DNA of 64,000 bases from assembly GCF_009856865.1 (NCBI RefSeq), contig NZ_WVUD01000012.1:1-64000 (forward strand). The letters run 5' to 3'. The notes beneath the pieces were generated by a model. That model saw only the letters and a list, made by a program, of their open reading frames with translations, made no database searches and was not told the origin of the DNA. The first letter of the stretch is position 1, and every line of letters begins with the position of its first letter. A program made the position numbers and the translations under genes. Below, in pieces: positions 16,226 through 24,350 of the stretch. This DNA is from Solidesulfovibrio aerotolerans. Lineage in GTDB: Bacteria; Desulfobacterota; Desulfovibrionia; Desulfovibrionales; Desulfovibrionaceae.

Positions 16226-16948
16226 ATGACTCCGAAATTTGCCAAAGTATTGGCCGGACTTGTTTTGTTCGCCTCAGGGGCGGTTGTGGGCTATTTCGGC
16301 TCCCGTCTGGTGGACGAGCGCGGTCCCCTGGCCCTGCTCCACGGCGACCCGCGCCATTTCGCCGAAACGATCGTGCATCGCCTGTCGGGCGATCTTGATC
16401 TGACCGAGGCGCAACAGGCAAAACTGCGGCCCCTGGTCATGGATACCGCCCGCAAGCTCACGGAATTCCGCAAGGAACAGGAACCCAAGATCCAGGCCAT
16501 TATCGAGAAAAGCAAAGAAGAGACCAAAGCGCTGCTCACCCCCGAGCAGCGTGAGAAATTCACGGCCATGATGGAACGCCTGGACGCCCGGCGCAAAGCC
16601 ATGGAGCGCTTTGGCCCGCCGCTCCCGCCGCCGGGCGGATTCGGCCCGCCGCCGGGCCGGGACGGTCGCCCGCCTGGGCCGCCGCCCGGAGGTTTCGGTC
16701 CGCCCGGCGAGTCCGGCCTGCCCCCCGGCTTCGGTCCGCCGGACATGGACGACTTTGGCCCACCGCCGCCGGGAGGCTTCGGTCCGCCCCCGGATATGTT
16801 CGGCCCGGATTTCGGTCCGCCGCCCCATGGCCCGCCGCCTGGCCCGCCGCCTGGCCGCGACGGCAAGGGACCAACGCTTGGAAACCCGGAAAAGCCGGCG
16901 ACCGAGGGCGTCAAACCGGCCCCGGCTTCTGAAACGAAACCCCAATAA
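16226..16948 (+). CDS. membrane-anchored Spy-like protein with Pro/Gly-rich tail
   Basis: 240 residues. An N-terminal helix (about 7-25) serves as signal or anchor. Residues about 45-125 form a helical Spy/CpxP-type domain with LTEAQQAKL and LTPEQREKF. Residues about 127-215 are low complexity, built from repeats of FGPP, GGFGPP and PPPG with Asp and Met, likely extended and flexible. This is similar to periplasmic heavy-metal sensors (CnrX/ZraP relatives), but without His clusters. It starts 9 nt after the candidate anti-sigma gene and is probably the periplasmic sensing partner of the sigma system. Confidence 0.7.
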   Translation: MTPKFAKVLAGLVLFASGAVVGYFGSRLVDERGPLALLHGDPRHFAETIVHRLSGDLDLTEAQQAKLRPLVMDTARKLTEFRKEQEPKIQAIIEKSKEETKALLTPEQREKFTAMMERLDARRKAMERFGPPLPPPGGFGPPPGRDGRPPGPPPGGFGPPGESGLPPGFGPPDMDDFGPPPPGGFGPPPDMFGPDFGPPPHGPPPGPPPGRDGKGPTLGNPEKPATEGVKPAPASETKPQ

Positions 16949-17086
16949 CGGGTTTCCCGTTCCCCTGCGCCGCTTTTTCTGGCAAGACTGAAAGCATCCC
17001 CAGGCGGGCCGTATGTGTTTCGGCCCGCTGCAACGCCAACGTGCCCCGTCCCCTTGGGTGACGCCGGGCACTGAGGAGGATGCGAC

Positions 17087-17794
17087 ATGCCGATACCGAG
17101 CGCCCACACCTTCTCCCGCCGCCACATGCTGCGCCTGACGGCCGGCGCGGGCCTGCTGTTTCTGGCCGGCGGTCTGCTCCGGCCCGGAGATGCCCAGGCC
17201 GCCGCCTTTGCCGCCCCGGCCCTGCCCTACGCCGAAAACGCCCTGGAACCGGTCATCTCGGCCAAGACCGTGGGCTTTCACTATGGCAAGCATACCCTGG
17301 GCTATTTCGACAACGCCAACAAACTGGTGGCCGAGTCGCCCCTGGCCGGGCAGCCGCTGGAAAAGGTCTTTTTGGAAGCGGCCAAAGACCCCAAGATGGT
17401 GGGGCTGTTTCGCAACGCCGCCCAGGCCTGGAACCACGTCTTTTACTGGAACGGCCTGACAGCCACAGCCGGCGCGCCCTCGGGCAAACTGGCCAAGGCC
17501 ATCGAGACCTCCTTTGGCGGTCTGGAAGCCTGCCAGAAAGCCCTGGCCGAAGCGGCAGTCAGCCAGTTCGGCAGCGGCTGGGCCTGGCTGGTGGCCGATT
17601 CCACCGGCAAGCTGTCGGTGGTCAAAACCGGCAACGCCGACAACCCCCTGCAGGACGGCCTCAAACCCTTGTGGGTCATCGACGTCTGGGAGCACGCCTA
17701 CTATCTCGACTACCAGAACCGGCGGGCTGACTATGTCAAGGGCGTGCTGGACAAGCTGGTCAACTGGGATTTCGCGGCCAAAAACCTCGGCTGA
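17087..17794 (+). CDS. sodB: Tat-exported iron/manganese superoxide dismutase
   Basis: 235 residues. The N-terminus is a twin-arginine signal (SRRHMLRLTAGAGLLFLAGG). The mature enzyme is a standard Fe/Mn SOD: FHYGKH (first and second His), AWNHVFYWN, FGSGWAWLV and the C-terminal IDVWEHAYYLDY with Asp and His ligands. The pattern around the Trp/Gln positions resembles Fe-SOD. It removes superoxide in the periplasm, as known for Desulfovibrio. ATG 17087 follows GAGGAGG. A strong terminator ends the gene at 17811. Confidence 0.93.
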   Translation: MPIPSAHTFSRRHMLRLTAGAGLLFLAGGLLRPGDAQAAAFAAPALPYAENALEPVISAKTVGFHYGKHTLGYFDNANKLVAESPLAGQPLEKVFLEAAKDPKMVGLFRNAAQAWNHVFYWNGLTATAGAPSGKLAKAIETSFGGLEACQKALAEAAVSQFGSGWAWLVADSTGKLSVVKTGNADNPLQDGLKPLWVIDVWEHAYYLDYQNRRADYVKGVLDKLVNWDFAAKNLG

Positions 17795-17810
17795 CGCATC
17801 GCCGGACGCC

Positions 17811-17853
17811 AAAGCGCCCCCTGCCGCACACAGCGGTCAGGGGGCGCTTTTCA
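17811..17853. terminator. bidirectional intrinsic terminator
   Basis: AAAGCGCCCCCTG and CAGGGGGCGCTTT pair perfectly around a 14-nt loop, with T-rich sequence after the plus-strand arm and A-rich before it. It separates the convergent SOD and GAF-sensor genes, and can serve both. Confidence 0.85.
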
Positions 17854-17871
17854 TTTCGTGCGCAAGCGCGC

Positions 17872-19167
17872 TTACGAGGTCTGGTTATAGACTTCGCGCT
17901 CGTCGGGTTCGTGGTCGTCGGGTTCGAGATCGAGGACGTTTTCGCCGCCGATGTAGTGCATGAGGATGGGGTTTTCCACGGCCTTGAGCAGATTGGCAAT
18001 AGCCCCTTTGAGCCTGTTGATATTTTCGACGATGAGATTGACGTATTGCATCTTCTTTTCGACTTCCATGCGTTCCACGGCCAGACCGAACAGATGGCGC
18101 ATGGCGGCCGGGGCCAGCGGAGGCCAGGGGCCGGGCACAAGCTGCATGGCTTCGGCGATCATGGCGGTGGCGATGTCGTCCTCATGGTCGAGAAAATCCT
18201 CGTAATCTTCCAAAATCAGTTCCGCGCCGTTTTTCATGATGGCCAGCACGTTGTTGCCGACATGGGCCATGCCGCCGGCTGCCTTGGCCAGGACGTCGCG
18301 GCCCAGTTCGAGGCGTCGGCCGACGGTGAGCGACACCACCCGGGCGCAGTCGGCCAGAAAATCGGTTTCGTAGCGGTCGAAGAACTGGCTCTTTTTGGAA
18401 TAGAGCATCATCAACCCGAAGGCCTTGCCATCGGGTTCGCGCAGAAAAAAGGACAGCCGGCAGCGGTAGCCTTCGAGATAGGGCACGCAGTCGATGGACT
18501 CGCCGCCGCGTTCGGGGCCAAGCAGGTTGTTGGAGACCACGAACAGCGCATGGGGGTCGCTGACCGACCGCATGACCGGGTGATGCGGCAGCGTTTCCTC
18601 CATGAACTTGACGAAAATGGGCGTGGCCCGGCCGTTGTGGGTGTTGGCCGCGATATTGACCCAGTTGCCCTCGTCGTGCAGGCGGCAGACGTAGAGGTCG
18701 CCTTTGAGCTCCTTGAGCATGATCTCGGCGCTCTGCTCCAAAATTTCACCAGCGGTCTGGAAATCCTGGCCGGCGTTAATCAGCTCATAAAGGATCTCCA
18801 GCATGAGCTTGGCTTTTTCGTTGGCTTTTTTAAGCATCCCGAAGCGGTATTCGAGCTGGACAAAGCCGGGATTGGCCCGGCGCAGGCCTTCGATCTTGGA
18901 GGCCTTTAACACGTCGAGTTCGCGGCGAATGGCGGTCAGGGTGGTGAGGAGCGTTTCCCAGTCCGTCACCTCCCGATCAGGCTCCACGAGTTGCGGGGCC
19001 ATGGGCAGGACGTCCAGGGAGGTCTTTATGGAAAGCAGCAGATCGGTGATGGCAATGCGCACGGCCTGGGGTGCGGAACCAATGATGTTTTGCATCCGCT
19101 CGCGGGGATCGCAACCCATGAGCAACAACGGGGTGGCCAGATAACAGGAATCGGCTTTGAGGGTCAT
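17872..19167 (-). CDS. GAF-domain sensor with DHp-like helices but no ATPase domain
   Basis: 431 residues, start supported by AAGGA before ATG 19167. N-terminal helical region (1-130), coiled coil, GAF-like domain about 135-285 (GDLYVCRLHDEGNWVNIAAN; FFLREPDGKAFGLMMLYSKK), then a segment like a histidine-kinase dimerisation helix, AAGGMAHVGNNVLAIMKNGA, at about 300. The expected catalytic ATPase domain with N, G1 and G2 boxes is absent; the chain ends with an acidic tail (DLEPDDHEPDEREV). It may be a phosphotransfer or scaffold protein acting with a separate kinase, or a degenerate kinase. Related forms seem common in Desulfovibrio. Confidence 0.65.
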   Translation of the reverse strand: MTLKADSCYLATPLLLMGCDPRERMQNIIGSAPQAVRIAITDLLLSIKTSLDVLPMAPQLVEPDREVTDWETLLTTLTAIRRELDVLKASKIEGLRRANPGFVQLEYRFGMLKKANEKAKLMLEILYELINAGQDFQTAGEILEQSAEIMLKELKGDLYVCRLHDEGNWVNIAANTHNGRATPIFVKFMEETLPHHPVMRSVSDPHALFVVSNNLLGPERGGESIDCVPYLEGYRCRLSFFLREPDGKAFGLMMLYSKKSQFFDRYETDFLADCARVVSLTVGRRLELGRDVLAKAAGGMAHVGNNVLAIMKNGAELILEDYEDFLDHEDDIATAMIAEAMQLVPGPWPPLAPAAMRHLFGLAVERMEVEKKMQYVNLIVENINRLKGAIANLLKAVENPILMHYIGGENVLDLEPDDHEPDEREVYNQTS

Positions 19168-19243
19168 GACGCTTCCTTAAAAATTTGACGCCGGGCGCGT
19201 CGTCTGCCCTTGTACCGCGCCTTTGCCCCCCTTGTCACCTGAC

Positions 19244-20194
19244 TTACAAAGCGACCGTGTCAAAGCGCATGGTTTCGAGATCGATCAGGAGCGCTTTGCC
19301 GGCCAGGGCCGGCGGGCGGCCGGCCAGCAGCCGGATGACCTCGGCCGCCTGGAGCGCGGCCACGGCCATGACCGCCGGCGAGGGACAGCCCAGTACGTCC
19401 TCGGCCGCAGGGCCGGTCCCGCCGCCGCCAAACAGGTCGGCCGGCGAAGGCGCGCCCGGCAGCACCGTGGCCACAATGGCCGTATAGCCGGCCACGGCCC
19501 CGGTCACCAGCGGCAGGCCCAGGCCGGCGGCAGCGGCAACCAGGGCGCCGCGATCCTTCAGCCCGCCCAGGGCGTCCACGGCCACCTGGGCGTCGGTGAG
19601 CAGCGTCTCCATGCCGGCCCGGTCCAGAAAGGCAGCGGTCGCGACAAATTCCACCGACGGATTGACGGCCGCCGCCCGCTCGGCCGCAAGCGCGGCCTTG
19701 GGCCGGCCCAGGGCGTCCAGGCGGGAAAGCAACTGGCGGTTGAGGTTGGTCTCCTCGAACACGTCGCCGTCAGCGGCATGGATGACCCCCACCCCGGCCC
19801 GCACCAGATTTTCCAGCAACCCGCCGCCAAGGCCCCCAAGACCGATCAGGGCCGCCTTGGAGCCCAGCAGCCGGGCTTGTTCGGCCAGGGTAAAGGCGCG
19901 CAAGTTGCGGGCATAGCGCAGGGGGCAGATGGCGGCGGCCAGGGCCGCGATCTCCACCCGGCGCGGGGCCAGACCGAACCGTTGGGCCAGTTCGGTCACG
20001 GCCCCGGCGTCCAGAAAACGCCCCGGCCGGCCGTCAGGATAGGGCAGCTCGCGGCTGGCGGTGGTCAGGGCGGCGGCCAAAGCAGCGTTCAGAGCCCCGG
20101 CCTGGGCAGCTGCCTGGGCGACATCCAGGCCAGCCGCGAAACCGGCGTCTACGCCGGCGTCAGGAGCATCAGGGGCGATGGGGGTAACGGCCAT
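19244..20194 (-). CDS. ThiF/MoeB/HesA-family adenylyltransferase (E1-like)
   Basis: 316 residues. After an Ala-rich N-terminal part comes the nucleotide-binding fold (ALIGLGGLGGGLLENLV at about 110-126), the ETNLNRQLL motif with the conserved Arg, and the end region VLGCPSPAVMAVAALQAAEVIRLL that matches the MoeB/ThiF helix. The usual paired CxxC zinc ligands are not present. Such proteins adenylate the C-terminal Gly of a ubiquitin-like sulfur carrier. A MoaD-like protein ending in Gly-Gly is encoded 118 nt upstream on the same strand and is the obvious partner. Confidence 0.85.
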   Translation of the reverse strand: MAVTPIAPDAPDAGVDAGFAAGLDVAQAAAQAGALNAALAAALTTASRELPYPDGRPGRFLDAGAVTELAQRFGLAPRRVEIAALAAAICPLRYARNLRAFTLAEQARLLGSKAALIGLGGLGGGLLENLVRAGVGVIHAADGDVFEETNLNRQLLSRLDALGRPKAALAAERAAAVNPSVEFVATAAFLDRAGMETLLTDAQVAVDALGGLKDRGALVAAAAGLGLPLVTGAVAGYTAIVATVLPGAPSPADLFGGGGTGPAAEDVLGCPSPAVMAVAALQAAEVIRLLAGRPPALAGKALLIDLETMRFDTVAL

Positions 20195-20312
20195 GACTCT
20201 CTCCTCCCGGGACCGGTCGGGCAGCGCCGCCTATTCGCCCGGCCATGCCTGCCAACAACTTGGAAGAAACGGTATTCCTTAAAAATACGCCCGTATTCTT
20301 CCAAGGACCGAC

Positions 20313-20543
20313 CTAGCCTCCGGTGATGGGGGGCACAAACGAGACAACGTCGCCCGGGGACAGCGGCGTTTCCATGGCGGCAGGGTTGCCATTGACCAGG
20401 ACCGCGCCAATGGCGTCGGCCTCAAGGCCCAGACGGTCGGCCAGTTCGCCGGCGGTTTCGCCGGGTCCGACCGACGCCACGCCGCCGGGAGGGGCGTAGG
20501 GGGCCAACGTCGCCAGGGCGCGCACAGTGACGGTATCGCTCAC
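20313..20543 (-). CDS. MoaD/ThiS-like ubiquitin-fold sulfur carrier
   Basis: 76 residues ending PPITGG; the exposed C-terminal Gly-Gly is the mark of MoaD/ThiS carriers that are adenylated and then thiocarboxylated. The beta-grasp pattern is visible (VTVRALATLAPYAPPGG; LVNGNPAAM; PLSPGDVVSFVPP). It starts with GTG that overlaps the stop of the gene before it (GTGA), showing translational coupling. The E1-like ThiF protein is downstream. In sulfate reducers such pairs can serve pterin-cofactor or other sulfur transfer; which one is unknown here. Confidence 0.85.
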   Translation of the reverse strand: MSDTVTVRALATLAPYAPPGGVASVGPGETAGELADRLGLEADAIGAVLVNGNPAAMETPLSPGDVVSFVPPITGG

Positions 20544-20839
20544 GCTTCACCCTCCGGGGCTTCGATCCAGCGGGACAGGGCAGCGACAATCTTGGTGGCC
20601 TGATCGCGGCTGGAAATGGCAAATTTGGACTGCACGCGGTAGGTGTCGCCGGACTTCTTGTAGCGACGGATGGCGTAGCGGTCGGGGCTGTAGGCCTCTT
20701 TCTTGGGGTCCCACTGGACAAAGCGGAAGATGATGGTGGTCCAGGCACCCCGGGTCAGGATGACCTTGTCCAGTTCCTTGGTCAGTTGGACGTCGTCTTC
20801 TTCGTAATTGACGGTCAAATCATCGATGGTTTCGGCCAC
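20540..20839 (-). CDS. small soluble protein of unknown function upstream of MoaD
   Basis: 99 residues, GTG start at 20839 with GAGGTGCGAC upstream. No Cys, no signal peptide and no membrane segment. An acidic first part (DDLTVNYEEDDVQLTKELDK) is followed by alternating strands (WTTIIFRFVQWD; YAIRRYKK; YRVQSKFAIS) and a C-terminal helix (RDQATKIVAALSRWIE), suggesting an alpha/beta fold of a compact domain. The stop overlaps the start of the MoaD-like gene by 4 nt, so expression is coupled and a role with the sulfur carrier is plausible. I do not recognise the family. Confidence 0.7.
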   Translation of the reverse strand: MAETIDDLTVNYEEDDVQLTKELDKVILTRGAWTTIIFRFVQWDPKKEAYSPDRYAIRRYKKSGDTYRVQSKFAISSRDQATKIVAALSRWIEAPEGEA

Positions 20840-20851
20840 GTCGCACCTCGG

Positions 20852-21382
20852 TTAAGGGTTTTCGGACTGATGTTGCAGTTGGGAATCGCGTTCGCTGCGA
20901 CGTTCTTGCAGTCTGGCTTCACGGCGGGCGGCGGCTTCACGGTTGCGCCGTCGGTCGGCCTCGTTTTCCAGCACCAGCGGCGGCACGGCCTGGGGGCGGC
21001 GTTCGGAATCGAGCGCCACATAGGTCAGATAGGCCGACCCGGCATGGCGGGTTTCGCCGGTGATGGGATTTTCACACTCCACCCGCACCCCGACTTCCAT
21101 GGACGTGGCCCCGACCAGATTGACGCTGGCGAAAAAGGTCACGACCTCGCCGATGTAGGCGGGCTTTAAAAAATCCATGCGGTCGATGGAGGCGGTGACC
21201 ACGGCGGAGCGGGCATGGCGGATGGCGCAGATGCCGCCGGCCGTGTCGATATATTTGAGAATCACGCCGCCATGGACGTTGCCGGCCGGATTGGCGTCGG
21301 ACGGCAGCATGCGCTGGGGCATGACCACATGGCTGGCAGACACGGTTTTAGGCTCAAGGGAACGCTTTTCGGGTGCGCTCAT
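20852..21382 (-). CDS. hotdog-fold acyl-CoA thioesterase (YciA/BACH type)
   Basis: 176 residues. The hotdog core carries the family motif NPAGNVHGGVILKYIDTAGG, with RMDFLKPAYIGEVVTF and the GxxS-like VNLVGATSMEVGVRVE strand. It cleaves acyl-CoA to free acid and CoA, probably as a hexamer. The last 40 residues are an Arg/Glu/Gln-rich helix (RRNREAAARREARLQERRSE) beyond the usual domain end, perhaps a coiled coil. ATG 21382 overlaps the stop of the upstream lipoprotein by 4 nt (ATGA); the unknown protein follows after 12 nt. Confidence 0.85.
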   Translation of the reverse strand: MSAPEKRSLEPKTVSASHVVMPQRMLPSDANPAGNVHGGVILKYIDTAGGICAIRHARSAVVTASIDRMDFLKPAYIGEVVTFFASVNLVGATSMEVGVRVECENPITGETRHAGSAYLTYVALDSERRPQAVPPLVLENEADRRRNREAAARREARLQERRSERDSQLQHQSENP

Positions 21383-21618
21383 TTAACGGAGTACCCCCTT
21401 TCCTGCATGCAGGTGTCGAGGATTTCCTGCTGCTTGTCTTCGGCTTCGCCGGCAGATTTGATCAGGGCGGTGGAGACGAGCGCCCTGGACTGGCAGTTGT
21501 TGTAATCGGCATCCAGGGTTTCCTGGGCCACATTGTCGGCATGGGGACTGGAGCCGGCACAGCCCATGGCCAGGACGGCCAGGGCCAGCGAGGCGGCGAC
21601 AGCGAGAGGACGAAGCAT
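21379..21618 (-). CDS. small lipoprotein
   Basis: 79 residues from ATG 21618, which has AAGGAGG upstream. Signal peptide with lipobox LAMGCAGSS, so the mature protein begins at Cys about 20. The mature part (about 60 residues) holds two further Cys (NNCQSRA and LDTCMQERGY) that could form a disulfide, with an acidic helix between (SAGEAEDKQQE). Unknown function. It is the first gene of a coupled minus-strand run with thioesterase, unknown protein, MoaD-like and ThiF-like genes. Confidence 0.75.
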   Translation of the reverse strand: MLRPLAVAASLALAVLAMGCAGSSPHADNVAQETLDADYNNCQSRALVSTALIKSAGEAEDKQQEILDTCMQERGYSVK

Positions 21619-21867
21619 AAAGGAGCCTCCTTGCGGGCCGGATGGCCTACGGGCCGGTATGGCCGCTCCCAAGCCTTAGCGTTCCCGGGGGGGCTGGGTC
21701 AATGCGGGGAGGCCTGTCTTTGCAGGAAAGAATACGCCGCTCCTGCCTCGACTGGACCTCGCCGACGCTTTTCCGTAGAGCGTTTAGAGACGCGACTCGT
21801 TCCTTTCTGCGACGGCGCGCCAGTTCCACAACCCCCCACCCCCGCCCGTGCGGCAAAGGATTGTGCC

Positions 21868-22983
21868 ATGCTGCTTGCCCGCCCGCTCGTCACCGCCGCC
21901 CTGCTCCTGGCCCTGCTTGCGCCTGTGCGCCCCGGAGACGCCTGCACCAGCATTCGCATGAAAACCGCCCAGGGGCAGGTCTTTTACGCCCGCACCATGG
22001 AATACGGCCAGGATCTCGGCTCCAACGTGCTCATCGTGCCCAAAGGCACGCCCCTTGTCGGCACCCTCCCGGACGGTTCCCCCAAGGGCCTGCGTTACAA
22101 AGCCAAATACGGCTTCGTCGGCATGAACGCCTTTAATTCCAACATCCTCATTGACGGCATCAACGAAAAGGGCCTCATGGTCGGCGGCCTGCTCTTCCCG
22201 GGCTACGCTGGCTACGAACCCTACACCGCCACCAAATCCGGCAGCACCCTGGCCCAGTTTGATCTGGTTGACTGGCTGCTCGCCCAGTGCGCCACCGTGG
22301 CCGACGTGCGCCGCGAAATCGCCAAGGTGCGCGTCTGCCAGGGACCAACCACCTTTACAGGCGTGCCCATCGGCGAACTGGCCCTGCACCACACCATCCA
22401 CGACGCAACCGGTGCCAGCATTGTCCTCGAATACGTCGGCGGCAAACTCAATATCTACGACAATCCCCTGGGTGTGCTCACCAACTCCCCGGATTTCCCC
22501 TGGATGCGCACGTTTTTAAGCAACACCGTCAATCTCTCGGCCGTCAACGTCCCGGCCCTGGATCTGCCCGGCTACGTCGTGCGCCAGACCGGCCAGGGTT
22601 CCGGCATGCTGGGCCTGCCCGGCGACTTCACCCCGCCCAGCCGCTTCGTGCGCATGGTGGCCCTCACCCAGTCCGCCCTGCCTGCCACCGGCCCCGACGC
22701 CGGACTGGCCCTGGCCATGACGATTATCGGCAACGTGGACATCCCCAAGGGCGCTGTGCGCGAAAAAGACGCCACCGGCACCGAATACGACGTCACCCAA
22801 TGGGCCGTCGCCGCCGACACCGCCCGGGGACGCTACTACTACCACACTGCCGGCGACAAAAACTGGCGCTACGTGGACGTGGCCCAGGCACTGGCCGCCG
22901 CCGGCAGCACCATCCAGACCGTAGCCATCAATGTGCCGCCGGACTACCCCAACACCACCGCTACGGCCAAACCCATCAAATAA
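21868..22983 (+). CDS. exported linear-amide C-N hydrolase (choloylglycine hydrolase family, Ntn fold)
   Basis: 371 residues from ATG 21868 (AAAGGA upstream). The signal peptide ends in GDA, directly before CTSIRM: cleavage exposes the N-terminal Cys nucleophile of the Ntn hydrolases. Further family features are FYARTMEYGQDLGSN, NAFNSNILIDGINEKGL, and VLTNSPDFPW with the Asn. Relatives hydrolyse conjugated bile acids, penicillin V or N-acyl homoserine lactones. The natural substrate here is unknown; quorum-signal or cell-wall amides are possible. An MFS transporter follows on the same strand after 171 nt. Confidence 0.88.
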   Translation: MLLARPLVTAALLLALLAPVRPGDACTSIRMKTAQGQVFYARTMEYGQDLGSNVLIVPKGTPLVGTLPDGSPKGLRYKAKYGFVGMNAFNSNILIDGINEKGLMVGGLLFPGYAGYEPYTATKSGSTLAQFDLVDWLLAQCATVADVRREIAKVRVCQGPTTFTGVPIGELALHHTIHDATGASIVLEYVGGKLNIYDNPLGVLTNSPDFPWMRTFLSNTVNLSAVNVPALDLPGYVVRQTGQGSGMLGLPGDFTPPSRFVRMVALTQSALPATGPDAGLALAMTIIGNVDIPKGAVREKDATGTEYDVTQWAVAADTARGRYYYHTAGDKNWRYVDVAQALAAAGSTIQTVAINVPPDYPNTTATAKPIK

Positions 22984-23154
22984 CCGTCCCCGTCCGGGCC
23001 GGGGGCAGCGCCCTCCCGGCCCGGACAACAACACGGCGGCAAAACTTTCCAACAGAAATAGTTGTCAGAGCACCGACCTTGACGCCCCGACCCGGCCCGG
23101 GTATCCGGCCTGAGCCCCACGCACCGCCAACCTCCCCCCCGCCGGTCGGACGCC

Positions 23155-24330
23155 ATGAACCCAACGCCGCCCCAACGCATCTTTTCCTTCGAATTTATCG
23201 GCCTGTGTCTGCTTATCTTTCTGGCTTATTGCAATATTTCGGTCTTTTTCAGCCTCTACGTCTATTTCGAAAACCTTGGCGTGCCCCAGTCCTGGCGCGG
23301 GGTCTTGATCGGTGCCTCGGCCCTGGCCACCATGGCCGCCTACCTCGTCGTCAGCCCCTTTTTAAACACGCGAAACGCAGCCAAGGCAGCCGCCCTCGGC
23401 ATTGTCATCCTGCTGGGGTGCGGGGGAGCGTATCTGGTCGCCGTCTCGACACCAGCGCTCTTGGCCGTGCGCCTGGCCAACGGCCTGGGCGTGGCCCTGG
23501 TATCGGCCGGGGCCATGACGCTGCTCGTGGCCGTCATCCCGCCCACCCGCAGCGGCCAGGCCTTTGGCCTCTATTCCATCGCCATGCTGCTGCCCTATTC
23601 CGTCATGCCGCCGCTGTTTGACTGGCTCTCGCCAGCCTACCTCGACTATCCCCAAGGCTACGCGCTGGTCGCCCTGGCCCTGGCCCCGGCCCTGCTCGTC
23701 CTGGCCGTGCTGGGACGTCGCAGCCGAGGCAAAAGCCATGCCCACGCCCCCAGGCCGACCCTGGCCGCCATGGCGAAAAATGCCCGCAAACGGCCGGTTT
23801 CCCAACTGCTCGTGGTTAACGCCATGTATTACCTGAGCTTTGCCTCGCTCTTTTTCCTGGCCAAAAGCCTCTTCCTGGCCCGGGGGCTGGCCGGGGTGGG
23901 CCTCTTTTTTTCCATACAGACCGGCTGCATGCTGCTGCTGCGCGTCTTTGCCAACCGCCTCTTCGACGTGGTCCCGAAACTGCGGCTCATCCGGTTCTGC
24001 TACGCCGTCACCGGCGCTACCTTCATATTGCTCGCTTTCACCCACAGCCAGGGGCTGACCTATCTGGCCGCCGTCCTTTTAGGCTGCGGCATGGGCGTCG
24101 GGTCGCCGTCGCTCAACGCCTTTATGTACGAACTGTCCGAACCGGAATTCAAGGGCCTCAACGCCAATCTCATGATGCTCTCGCTGCAAGGCGGCAGCTT
24201 CCTCGGCCCCATCCTCGGCAGCGCCGCCGTCGGCCTGTACGGCTACGACGGCTTCCTGCTGGTCGGAGCCGGCGCCTGCCTGCTCGGACTAGCCCTCAGC
24301 CAGGGCCTCGGCACAGCCCGCCCTGCCTAG
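23155..24330 (+). CDS. major facilitator superfamily transporter
   Basis: 391 residues, almost wholly hydrophobic with about 12 membrane helices in two halves and a polar central loop at about 182-205 (GRRSRGKSHAHAPRP). The first helix pair shows the MFS layout, and the loop between helices 2 and 3 has FLNTRNAAKA in place of the classic motif A. The closest recognisable type is the sugar-efflux/Bcr-like 12-helix group; the substrate is not inferable. It ends 20 nt before a dispersed repeat element that may act as its terminator. Confidence 0.85.
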   Translation: MNPTPPQRIFSFEFIGLCLLIFLAYCNISVFFSLYVYFENLGVPQSWRGVLIGASALATMAAYLVVSPFLNTRNAAKAAALGIVILLGCGGAYLVAVSTPALLAVRLANGLGVALVSAGAMTLLVAVIPPTRSGQAFGLYSIAMLLPYSVMPPLFDWLSPAYLDYPQGYALVALALAPALLVLAVLGRRSRGKSHAHAPRPTLAAMAKNARKRPVSQLLVVNAMYYLSFASLFFLAKSLFLARGLAGVGLFFSIQTGCMLLLRVFANRLFDVVPKLRLIRFCYAVTGATFILLAFTHSQGLTYLAAVLLGCGMGVGSPSLNAFMYELSEPEFKGLNANLMMLSLQGGSFLGPILGSAAVGLYGYDGFLLVGAGACLLGLALSQGLGTARPA

Positions 24331-24350
24331 ACGAAGAGGAAGACGAAGAG

